From assembly GCA_902494135.1 (NCBI GenBank), contig CABUSE010000061.1:1-7838 (forward strand): a stretch of 7,838 bases of DNA, read 5' to 3'. Below the pieces are notes generated by a model. It saw nothing but the letters and a program-made list of their open reading frames with translations, was not told where the DNA came from and made no database searches. Shown in pieces: positions 1 through 6,045 of the stretch. Position 1 is the first letter of the stretch; each line of letters starts with the position of its first letter. The position numbers and the translations under genes were made by a program. This stretch comes from an uncultured Collinsella sp. GTDB taxonomy: Bacteria; Actinomycetota; Coriobacteriia; Coriobacteriales; Coriobacteriaceae.

Positions 1-211
1 GATTTCCTGCTCTACAGTCCTGCTCGCACGAAGAGCACATTAAGTGCTCTTCGGCTCGTGCGGAACTCGCGATAAATCTCACTGGCCGCGCCCGGCCCCC
101 TGTGGGCGAGCAAGCTGCAGAAACTCGGTCGGTCCAGAGCAATATCGTGCGAACGGAATTCTGGCTAATGATCTGTTCGCGACAAAGACTCGATAGGTAG
201 CCCCCTCTATG
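1..211. other. Unassigned left-edge region, probably non-coding
   Basis: I recognise no gene here. One plus-strand frame is open from the window edge to a TAG at 198-200 (66 codons). A minus-strand frame is open across most of the stretch and off the left edge. Neither has a convincing ribosome binding site, and neither conceptual product resembles a family I know; GC-rich DNA often leaves such frames open by chance. The stretch does hold structure. There is a strong hairpin at 25-62, a short GC-rich stem at 84-97, and a 7-bp inverted pair between 21-27 and 106-112. It could be the tail or spacer of a neighbouring locus, a structured RNA, or a decayed element. The sequence alone does not decide. 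Confidence 0.4.
25..62. repeat. Imperfect hairpin with 14 paired positions
   Basis: GAAGAGCAC (30-38) pairs perfectly with GTGCTCTTC (44-52) around the loop ATTAA. The helix continues with CGCAC (25-29) against GTGCG (58-62), leaving a 5-nt bulge at 53-57. No T-run follows on either strand, so it is not a standard intrinsic terminator. It could belong to a structured RNA or to the end of a locus left of the window. Confidence 0.6.
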
Positions 212-298
212 CCCTTTTGTAAGTTGCGGTGAAATAGGGACTGAATTTGGGGTTGAATCGTTTAAACAGTCCCTATTTCACCGCAACTTATGAGAGGG
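212..298. repeat. Long palindrome with 24-bp perfect arms
   Basis: Positions 220-243 and 267-290 are exact reverse complements (24 bp) around a 23-nt loop that contains TTTAAA. As RNA the stem can extend outward by eight more pairs, 212-219 with 291-298, if G-U wobbles are allowed, for about 32 pairs in all. It lies just beyond the intrinsic terminator of the PTS gene, so it is not needed to end that transcript, and it has no T-run of its own. Size and symmetry fit a repetitive extragenic palindrome or a small non-autonomous element. No target-site duplication is obvious. Confidence 0.75.
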
Positions 299-302
299 AT
301 AG

Positions 303-338
303 AAAAAGGCGGAGGCCCTGGAGAGGGACTCCGCCTTA
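303..338 (-). terminator. Rho-independent terminator of the PTS permease gene
   Basis: Read on the minus strand, the arm AAGGCGGAG (337-329) pairs with CTCCGCCTT (314-306). A four-pair inner stem CCCT/AGGG (327-324 with 319-316) follows one mismatch and closes a 4-nt loop. Five T residues (307-303) overlap and follow the last stem pairs. It starts about 35 nt after the permease stop codon. The GC-rich stem plus U-tract in the right orientation makes this a standard intrinsic terminator. Confidence 0.9.
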
Positions 339-373
339 TATACAGTGGGCGATGTTATTCGCGTACCGTGGAA

Positions 374-2377
374 TTAGACCAGGCGGGCGTTGATCGTCTT
401 GGCGATCTCGGCGGCGTCGGTGGAACCCTTGACGGTGGCACGGAAGTCCTCGTCCATGAGTGCCTCGGCGACCTTGGACAGGATCTTGAGGTGCGTGGTG
501 CCGGCCTGTGCACCCGGGATGAGCAGGGCGATGGCCACGTTGACAGGAGCGCCGTCCATGGTGTCCCAACCGGTCACGCCGGACTCGTCCTTGACGACGA
601 TGACGGCAGCCTCGGTAATGGCGTCGGACTTGGCATGCGGGATGGCGAAGCCCTCCATCATGCCCGTGGTGCCCTCGGCCTCGCGGGCCAGGAAGGCGTT
701 CATCACGGCGTCGGCGTCGCTGGCGATACCTGCCTTGACGGCCTGGTTGGAAACGAAGCTCAGAGCCTCGTCACGAGAAGCGAAGTCCTCGGCGACAAAG
801 ACATTCTCGACCTTCACGAAGTCGGCAGCCTCGGCCTTGGGGGCCTCGACGGCAGCGGCCTTGGGAGCCTCAACCGGCTTGGCTGCAGGAGCGGCCTTCT
901 GATTCTTCTCGAAGTCGTACTTCTTGAAGGCCACGAACAGGATGCCACCGACCACAGCGCCGATGAGGATCGCGAGGACCCACAGCGGACCGTTCTCGAC
1001 AACGGGCAGGACCAGGAAGCCACCGTGAGGCGCCGGATCGTGAACGTTGAACATAATGGTCAGGATCGAAGCGATAGAGGAACCGAGCATCATGATGGGC
1101 ATCACGGGCCAGATGTTCTTGGTCATGAACGGAATGGCGCCCTCGGTGATGTGGGTGCAACCAAGGATGAGGTTGACGACACCGGCGTCGTGATCCTCCT
1201 GGCTGAAGTACTTCTTGCCGACAACGACGGCGAAGGTGGTGATCAACGGCGGAACGATGCAGGCGGCGGAGACGGCAGCCATGAAGTTGGTGCCGAAGTT
1301 GTAGGTATCGGTGCCAACACCGGCGGCCAGAGCCTCGGTGAGCATAGCGGTACCGGTGACATAAGCAGCCTTGTTGACCGGGCCACCCATGTCAAAGGCG
1401 CACATGCAGCCGATAGCAAGACCCAGGACAACGGCGCCAGAAGCGGACAGACCCTTGAGGAAGTCCATCATGGCGGTGTTGATGGCAGCCATGGGGCCGG
1501 AGATGCCGAGCATGACCAGACCGACGATGGCGGTCGAGAACAGCGGGTACAGGAAGATAGCCTTGAGGCCGTCCAGATTCTTGGGCAGGCCGGCAAAGAC
1601 CTTCTCGAGCAGCAGGATGACATAGCCGGCGAGGAAGCCACCGACGATGCCGCCCAGGAAGCCGAAGCCCACGCCGGCGCCACCGGCGTCGATCATGCCG
1701 GTCTCGGCGTTAACAGGCAGGCCCTGGATGGCGATCATACCGGCAACAAAGCCGGGGACGAGCGCCGGGCGCTTGCCGATGGACTCGGCGATGTAGGCGG
1801 AAAGCACCGGAACCATGAGGTTCATGGCGATGCCGCCGATGATCTTGAGCATCGCAGCAAAGCTGTTGTAGTCAGACGCCGTCGAATCGAAGGACGTAAT
1901 GCCCCACAGGAACGAAACGGCGGTCAGAACACCACCGGCAACGACGAAGACCAGCATGTGGCTGACGCCGTTCATGAGGTGCTTGTAGATGATGTGGCCG
2001 ATGGACTCCTTCTCCTCGACCTCGTCCTCGACATCGGCAGCGGCTGCAACCGTGCTGTCGCCCTTGGCGGCGAGCGCGCGGTCAATCAGCTTACCGGCGG
2101 CCTCAACGGACAGGGCCTTGGAAACACCAACGGAAACCATGGGCTTGCCGGCGAAACGCTCAGCCTGGACATCCTTGTCGGCTGCGACGACGACGGCCTT
2201 GGCACCAGCGATCTCACTCTTGGTGAGCTCGTTCTCGACACCGACCTGGCCATGAGTCTCGACCTTAATGGTCAGACCGCGCTCGGCAGCTGCCTTCTCC
2301 AGCGCCTCCTTCGCCATGAAGGTGTGCGCAATGCCGGTCGGGCAACCGGTCGCGGCGATGATGTCAAACTTAGCCAT
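374..2377 (-). CDS. PTS fructose-family permease, fused EIIB-EIIC-EIIA
   Basis: A 667-residue membrane permease of the phosphoenolpyruvate sugar phosphotransferase system, fructose/mannitol superfamily, which imports and phosphorylates a sugar. The EIIB domain (about 1-105) carries the phosphocysteine motif GCPTGIAHT with Cys12. EIIC (about 127-490) is a series of hydrophobic helices and contains GCTHITEGAIPF (406-417), typical of fructose-type EIIC. An Ala/Pro-rich linker with a repeated VEAPKA-like unit (about 491-519) leads to a C-terminal EIIA domain (520-667) with the phosphohistidine in FAIPHAKS (His581). The ATG at 2377 is preferred because AAGGAGGG sits 4 nt upstream; the frame extends to 2449 without such support. 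Many fused fructose permeases have the order A-B-C, so EIIA at the C-terminus is a variant. A divergent RpiR-type gene is the likely regulator. No fruK lies nearby, so fructose is only one possible substrate; mannose derivatives or other sugars remain possible. Confidence 0.93.
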   Translation of the reverse strand: MAKFDIIAATGCPTGIAHTFMAKEALEKAAAERGLTIKVETHGQVGVENELTKSEIAGAKAVVVAADKDVQAERFAGKPMVSVGVSKALSVEAAGKLIDRALAAKGDSTVAAAADVEDEVEEKESIGHIIYKHLMNGVSHMLVFVVAGGVLTAVSFLWGITSFDSTASDYNSFAAMLKIIGGIAMNLMVPVLSAYIAESIGKRPALVPGFVAGMIAIQGLPVNAETGMIDAGGAGVGFGFLGGIVGGFLAGYVILLLEKVFAGLPKNLDGLKAIFLYPLFSTAIVGLVMLGISGPMAAINTAMMDFLKGLSASGAVVLGLAIGCMCAFDMGGPVNKAAYVTGTAMLTEALAAGVGTDTYNFGTNFMAAVSAACIVPPLITTFAVVVGKKYFSQEDHDAGVVNLILGCTHITEGAIPFMTKNIWPVMPIMMLGSSIASILTIMFNVHDPAPHGGFLVLPVVENGPLWVLAILIGAVVGGILFVAFKKYDFEKNQKAAPAAKPVEAPKAAAVEAPKAEAADFVKVENVFVAEDFASRDEALSFVSNQAVKAGIASDADAVMNAFLAREAEGTTGMMEGFAIPHAKSDAITEAAVIVVKDESGVTGWDTMDGAPVNVAIALLIPGAQAGTTHLKILSKVAEALMDEDFRATVKGSTDAAEIAKTINARLV

Positions 2378-2381
2378 GTGT

Positions 2382-2389
2382 CCCTCCTT
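2382..2389 (-). promoter_or_regulatory. Strong ribosome binding site that fixes the PTS start
   Basis: The minus strand reads AAGGAGGG ACAC ATG, a near-perfect Shine-Dalgarno sequence at close spacing. It supports the ATG at 2377 over the upstream in-frame start at 2449, whose 24 extra codons would run through the leader hairpins. Confidence 0.85.
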
Positions 2390-2398
2390 CTTGAGTAC

Positions 2399-2439
2399 AG
2401 CGCCCGCGGGCGCTCCCCTACACGCGCTTCGATGCGCGT
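2399..2439 (-). promoter_or_regulatory. Leader of the PTS mRNA with two GC-rich hairpins
   Basis: Two perfect inverted repeats lie within 65 nt of the permease start. One is ACGCGC/GCGCGT (2422-2427 with 2434-2439, 6-nt loop). The other is the 16-bp palindrome AGCGCCCGCGGGCGCT (2399-2414), about 10 nt upstream of the ribosome binding site. In the permease mRNA neither is followed by a U-run. Read on the plus strand, the first is followed by five T residues (2439-2443), so it could act as a weak terminator for antisense transcription heading towards rpiR. The structures are visible; any regulatory role is inferred. Confidence 0.45.
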
Positions 2440-2503
2440 TTTTCCACAACTGAAAGATACCAACCTACCGTCCGCGTGAGAAGAGCTAAGGTGCAAATCT
2501 CCG

Positions 2504-2548
2504 GTGAAAGGTTCTTTCATAACCGTAAACGGTAAGTGAAAGTTTACC
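2504..2548. promoter_or_regulatory. Candidate operator cluster between the PTS gene and rpiR
   Basis: TGAAAGGTTCTTTCA (2505-2519) has perfect 6-bp arms around a 3-nt centre. A related half-site GTGAAAG recurs at 2537-2543, exactly 33 bp after GTGAAAG at 2504-2510, about three helical turns. Between and around them are the inverted repeats ACCGT-AA-ACGGT (2522-2533) and GGTAA/TTACC (2531-2535 with 2544-2548). RpiR-family regulators bind as dimers or tetramers to palindromes in divergent promoter regions, so this is the natural place for the product of the adjacent gene to act. Binding itself is inferred. Confidence 0.5.
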
Positions 2549-2568
2549 ATCAACACTTGAAACGGCAA
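2541..2568 (-). promoter_or_regulatory. Candidate promoter of the PTS permease gene
   Basis: Reading the minus strand, TTGCCG (2568-2563) is followed after 16 bp by TGG-TAAACT, an extended -10-like element with its hexamer at 2546-2541. Each hexamer matches the consensus at four of six positions. The -10 overlaps one arm of the GGTAA/TTACC repeat, so a protein bound there could block it. It would give a leader of roughly 155 nt. The match is modest and other starts are possible. Confidence 0.3.
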
Positions 2569-2601
2569 GGTGTATCTTGTAATTGAAAATGCCCGTATAC
2601 T
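2557..2601 (+). promoter_or_regulatory. Candidate promoter region of the rpiR-type regulator
   Basis: TATACT at 2596-2601 is a five-of-six match to a -10 box, but no good -35 box lies 16-18 bp upstream. A second possibility is TTGAAA (2557-2562) followed after 17 bp by TAATTG (2580-2585). Either start would lie downstream of the palindrome cluster. The ATG at 2602 directly abuts TATACT, another reason not to start translation there. Confidence 0.35.
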
Positions 2602-2649
2602 ATGGCATTGCAAATCAAGCTAGATTTTCATGCCAACCAGGAGCCATCC

Positions 2650-3507
2650 ATGACCGATAGTAGCAAGAGCGCACTTTCCCTCATTAGCACCCATCAGGGA
2701 TACAGCGAGTCCGAGCAGCGCATTGTCGACTATATATTGGAGCACCAGTCCGAGGCGCCACGCCTCACGGCCGCTCAGCTCTCGCGCGCCGCCGCCACGT
2801 CCGAGGCGACCGTTTCGCGCTTCTGCCGCAAGCTTGGCTTTGGTAGCTTCCGCAGCTTTCAGTTTTCGTTGGCGAGGGATTTGGAAAGCCAGCGTAACGA
2901 GGGCCTGACTGACGAGGTCTCGCTCGACAATATGGAGCAGAGTCTCAAGAATATCCTGGCTGCCAAGGTGAGCGAGCTTAATGCGACCATCGACGGGATC
3001 GACCACGATACGCTGGCGGCTGTTGTGCATGCCCTTAAGCATGCAGGGGTTATTGAGTTTGCAGCTGTGGGCAATACGAACGCGGTCGCGCTCGATGCGA
3101 CGTTTAAGTTTTCGCAGCTGGGCCTGCGCTGCATGGCGAGCACCATTAGCGAGACATCAATCGGCTTTGCGCTCACGTTACGCCCGGGTGACGTCATCGT
3201 GCTCATCTCAAACTCTGGCAAATCGCGCCGACTGAATCGCATGGCAAAAGCGGCTCGCAACTGCGGCGCAACCGTAGTCGTCATCAGCAGTGACAGCAAA
3301 TCCCCACTTGCGCGCCTCGCCGACTACACCTTTAATACCGTCAATCACGAAGCGTTGCTGACAACGGGTGACTTCGCGTTCTCCAAGATCAGCGCCACGA
3401 TGATCATCGAAGTCATCTACAACTTCCTGCTGCCCGAGATTAAAGACGCGCGTGAGCATATCAGCTACTACGAGGAGCTCATCCAGCCGGATAAGGTTGT
3501 GGAGTAA
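2650..3507 (+). CDS. MurR/RpiR-family transcriptional regulator (HTH plus SIS domain)
   Basis: A 285-residue cytoplasmic DNA-binding regulator. The N-terminal HTH_6 domain (about 1-80) includes the recognition helix region AAQLSRAAATSEATVSRFCR (41-60), the typical RpiR pattern. The C-terminal SIS (sugar isomerase) domain (about 120-260) shows an AVGNTNA segment (139-145) and the Ser-rich phosphosugar-binding stretch LISNSGKS (185-192). Family members sense sugar phosphates and control sugar-uptake genes. The chosen ATG has AGGAG 6 nt upstream (2639-2643); an upstream in-frame ATG at 2602 abuts a likely -10 box and lacks a binding site. The gene is divergent from the PTS permease across 272 bp, so control of that permease and of itself is the natural inference. 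Whether it activates or represses, and its ligand, cannot be read from sequence. It converges on recN at its 3' end. Confidence 0.92.
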   Translation: MTDSSKSALSLISTHQGYSESEQRIVDYILEHQSEAPRLTAAQLSRAAATSEATVSRFCRKLGFGSFRSFQFSLARDLESQRNEGLTDEVSLDNMEQSLKNILAAKVSELNATIDGIDHDTLAAVVHALKHAGVIEFAAVGNTNAVALDATFKFSQLGLRCMASTISETSIGFALTLRPGDVIVLISNSGKSRRLNRMAKAARNCGATVVVISSDSKSPLARLADYTFNTVNHEALLTTGDFAFSKISATMIIEVIYNFLLPEIKDAREHISYYEELIQPDKVVE

Positions 3508-3515
3508 AACGCGTA

Positions 3516-3548
3516 GTGGGACAAAAATTTCAGTCTATTTTGTCCCAC
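3516..3548. terminator. Palindrome between convergent rpiR and recN, possible bidirectional terminator
   Basis: GTGGGACAAAA (3516-3526) and TTTTGTCCCAC (3538-3548) are perfect 11-bp arms around an 11-nt loop. It starts 8 nt after the regulator stop codon and lies 18 nt beyond the recN stop, so it can serve both. It is atypical, because the A/T-rich part of the stem is next to the loop and no U-run follows the stem on either strand. Efficient intrinsic termination is therefore uncertain, and it may instead be a copy of an intergenic palindrome family. Confidence 0.6.
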
Positions 3549-3566
3549 CAACACCGCTGATACGAC

Positions 3567-5195
3567 CTAACCTCGAGCTTCTTCGAGCATCTGCTTTGCG
3601 TGGGCCAAGCTTGCCTCGGACTGATCGCCGCTCAACATGCGGGCGATCTCGGCAGTACGCGCTTCGCCGGTTACCTCGCCCAAATGCGTCTGGGGAACAT
3701 CGCCCGGTTCCTTGCTGACGACATAATGCTTGTCAGCCATGACGGCGACCTGCGCCAAGTGGGTTACGACAATCACCTGATGCGTAGCGGCGAGATCTGC
3801 CAGCACGCCCGCGAGCGCACGCGCCGTGGAGCCACCGACACCAGCATCGACCTCGTCAAACACCAGCGTATCGACACCGTCCGCGTTACCGAGGACAACC
3901 TTACTTGCCAGCATGACGCGGCTGAGCTCGCCGCCCGACGCAATTCGACGCAGGGGGCGCGGCGTCAAACCGGCACCGCTGCGGTATAGCAGCTCGTAGC
4001 TCGAAGGACCAACGGGCGTCCACTCAGCACGGGGAAGATCACGCGACTCCCAGACGAGCTCGGCGCTGCCCATCTCCAGGCGAGCCATCTGGCGGCCCAC
4101 CTCGTGGCAGAAGCGCGGAGCCGCCGTATTGCGTGCACGCTTAAGCGCCTTGGCGGCGGCGAACAGTTCATGCTCTGCTGCGCCAAGCGCTTCACGCGCC
4201 TTCTTGATCTGCTCATCACCATCGTCTACCAGCGACAACAGCTCTTGCGAGCGATCGCGCATGGCAAAAACATCGTCCATAGTGGGACCCCACTGACGCA
4301 ACAGACCCTTGAGGTCGGAATACCGCTCACGCATGCGAGCGAGCTCGCGCGGGTCGAAGGCGATGCCATCGCGATAGGCACGAAGCTCGTTCGCGCAATC
4401 CTCAAGGGAGATACAGGCATCCGATAGTGCATCGGCAATGTCGCCGAGTTTGCGATCGACGGTAGCCATTCGGGAAAGCTCTGCCACGGCGCTGTTCACG
4501 GCATCGAGCGCTCCCCCTTCGGCGGCAAGCGATGCATGGGCATCGTTAGCCGTGGCAACCAGTACCTCGGCATGTTCGGAGCGCGGCAGCAGCTTCTCGA
4601 GTTCCTCATACTCACCCGGCTTGGGGTCGACCTCGCCGATGCGCTCGAGGGCAAAGCGCGCCTCCTCGACGCGGCTCCCCTGCGCACGCGAGGCCTCTTC
4701 GACACGTCGAACCTCCTTGGCGGCAGCGCGCGAGGCTTTAAAGCAGGCGCGGTACGCATCCAGCGCCTCGAGTGCCGGGCGCCCTGCCCATGCATCGACC
4801 ATCGCAACGTGATGCGCCGGATCGAGCAAGCGCTGGTGCTCGTGCTGGCCGCACAGATCCATCATCACACCGACGCGCTCCGAAAGCTCGCGCACACTGG
4901 CGATGCGGCCGTCAATCTTCACGCGGCTGCGACCCTCGGCAGAAAGGCTGCGCTGGACCGTGAAGCCTTCCGTGTCGTGCGGGCCGTCAAACAGCCGCGC
5001 CTCGACGCTCGCCAGTGCCTCGCCCTCGCGCACCGTCGACGAATCCGCGCGCTCACCCAAAATAAGCTTGAGGGCCGAGAGCAGCGCGGTCTTGCCGGCG
5101 CCGGTCTCGCCGGTCAGGACAGTCAGACCGGCACTCGGCACCAGCGTCGCCTCGCGAATGAGTGCAATGTTAGAAACCTGCAGCTCATCGATCAT
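3567..5195 (-). CDS. recN: DNA repair protein RecN (SMC-like ATPase)
   Basis: A 542-residue cytoplasmic protein of double-strand-break repair, close to the usual 550-570 residues. RecN is an SMC-like ATPase that gathers broken DNA ends and aids RecA recombination. Walker A is GETGAGKT (29-36), preceded by the family-typical start with ELQVSNIALI. DLCGQHEHQRLLD (113-125) is the conserved RecN segment. A long Glu/Ala/Arg-rich stretch (about 150-355) fits the coiled-coil arm. The ABC signature RIASGGELSR is at 417-426, Walker B with catalytic Glu in LVFDEVDAG at 444-452, and the H-loop VTHLAQ at 477-482. The ATG has GGAG 6 nt upstream and overlaps the end of nadK by 11 bp, so translation is probably coupled. 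It is the last gene of the minus-strand run. No SOS box is evident immediately upstream, where nadK is coding. Confidence 0.97.
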   Translation of the reverse strand: MIDELQVSNIALIREATLVPSAGLTVLTGETGAGKTALLSALKLILGERADSSTVREGEALASVEARLFDGPHDTEGFTVQRSLSAEGRSRVKIDGRIASVRELSERVGVMMDLCGQHEHQRLLDPAHHVAMVDAWAGRPALEALDAYRACFKASRAAAKEVRRVEEASRAQGSRVEEARFALERIGEVDPKPGEYEELEKLLPRSEHAEVLVATANDAHASLAAEGGALDAVNSAVAELSRMATVDRKLGDIADALSDACISLEDCANELRAYRDGIAFDPRELARMRERYSDLKGLLRQWGPTMDDVFAMRDRSQELLSLVDDGDEQIKKAREALGAAEHELFAAAKALKRARNTAAPRFCHEVGRQMARLEMGSAELVWESRDLPRAEWTPVGPSSYELLYRSGAGLTPRPLRRIASGGELSRVMLASKVVLGNADGVDTLVFDEVDAGVGGSTARALAGVLADLAATHQVIVVTHLAQVAVMADKHYVVSKEPGDVPQTHLGEVTGEARTAEIARMLSGDQSEASLAHAKQMLEEARG

Positions 5196-6045
5196 GACGG
5201 ACTCCGTAGAAAACGCGGCTCACCGAGTTATAGAAGCTCTCGGGGCCGTAATCGAGGAGCAGCACATCTCCGGGCCCGCGGCGCACCGCCACGCTCTCAA
5301 CGGTGCCATCGCAGGTAATAAACTGTCCATCGATAGCAATCGCCGGAACACTCGGGCGATCATCGGACATAAAGATTTCGACGACATCACTCGGCGAAGT
5401 CAAGAAGGCACGGGCCTGAATGGTGTGCGGCGCAATGGGAACGCAGACCATGCCCGTATAGTCGGGGCTCACGATGGGGCCACCGGCACTGAGCGCGTAA
5501 CCCGTAGAACCAGTCGCCGTCGAAACGACGACACCGTCACCGCGTAGGCGGTCGATATGATGGCCGGACACCGTGATGTCGAACTCGACCATATCGGACA
5601 GCGGACCGCGGGTAAGCGCCATGTCGTTGAGGGCGAAGGTGCGCACGACATCCTTCGTACCGTCTTCGCGCACGGACACGATATCCGCGGCGATGGTAGC
5701 GCGACGGCTCACATGCAGCTCGCCGGACAGGGCGTCGCTCACGACCTGCAGAATGTCGCGCTCCTCGGGACTCGCAGCAGTTAAAAAGCCCAGGTGACCA
5801 TAGGAAAGACCGAGGATAGGAATCTCGCGATGGTTGAGGATGCGGGCAGCGCGCAGCAACGTACCGTCGCCGCCGAGCGTAATAACCAGATCGGAGCCGT
5901 CGATATCAGGCGTGCTTTGAATCTTCGATCGCTGGTCGGCAGCCCATGCGACCTCATAGCCCTGGCGCGTCAGCCAAAGCTCGAGCATCAGGCCGCTCTC
6001 GACCGCCTCTTGCTTGTAGTAATTGGGAACCAGAAAGACCTTCAT
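5185..6045 (-). CDS. nadK: NAD kinase (ATP/polyphosphate-dependent)
   Basis: A 286-residue cytoplasmic enzyme that phosphorylates NAD to NADP, the source of NADPH for biosynthesis and redox defence. The diagnostic GGDG motif is in LGGDGTLLRAAR (57-68). The NAD-binding NDMALTRG segment lies at 140-147, with ND where many members have NE. The glycine-rich conserved block runs from DGVVVSTATGSTGYALSAGG (170-189), and PIAPHTIQAR (203-212) and the DGQ turn (239-241) complete the fold. Length is normal for the bacterial family. The ATG overlaps the tlyA stop as ATGA, and the 3' end overlaps recN by 11 bp, so it sits inside a translationally coupled trio. In many bacteria nadK lies next to recN and tlyA, which supports the assignment. 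The upstream ribosome binding site is weak (GAAAG), consistent with reinitiation after tlyA. Confidence 0.96.
   Translation of the reverse strand: MKVFLVPNYYKQEAVESGLMLELWLTRQGYEVAWAADQRSKIQSTPDIDGSDLVITLGGDGTLLRAARILNHREIPILGLSYGHLGFLTAASPEERDILQVVSDALSGELHVSRRATIAADIVSVREDGTKDVVRTFALNDMALTRGPLSDMVEFDITVSGHHIDRLRGDGVVVSTATGSTGYALSAGGPIVSPDYTGMVCVPIAPHTIQARAFLTSPSDVVEIFMSDDRPSVPAIAIDGQFITCDGTVESVAVRRGPGDVLLLDYGPESFYNSVSRVFYGVRHDR

Noticed and set aside
1..40. A small minus-strand gene starting with ATG at 40 and leaving the window to the left
   Set aside because: Only 13 codons are visible (Cys-rich start), the ribosome binding site is poor, and the start lies in the arm of a hairpin. There is too little to support a call.
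212..298. Insertion-sequence end or CRISPR repeat
   Set aside because: There is no transposase frame, no second copy of the arm at a distance, no target duplication, and no regular repeat-spacer pattern.
2378..2449. Longer N-terminus for the PTS permease, starting at 2449
   Set aside because: The extra 24 codons cover the leader hairpins, and the ATG at 2377 has a near-perfect ribosome binding site and gives a normal EIIB start.
290..2479. A 729-codon open frame on the plus strand opposite the PTS gene
   Set aside because: It is the antisense shadow of a GC-rich, codon-biased gene. Its product is low-complexity Gly/Asp/His/Arg-rich with no family resemblance, while the opposite frame is a clear three-domain permease.
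3026..3045. TGCATGC/GCATGCA inverted repeat inside the rpiR-type gene
   Set aside because: It encodes the repeated HALKHA residues within a good reading frame, so coding similarity explains it; 7-bp arms are not remarkable in a window this size.
4536..5318. A 260-codon plus-strand frame opposite recN and the end of nadK
   Set aside because: It spans the antisense of two well-supported genes, has no recognisable domain, and is rich in Arg/Ala/His as expected for a shadow frame.
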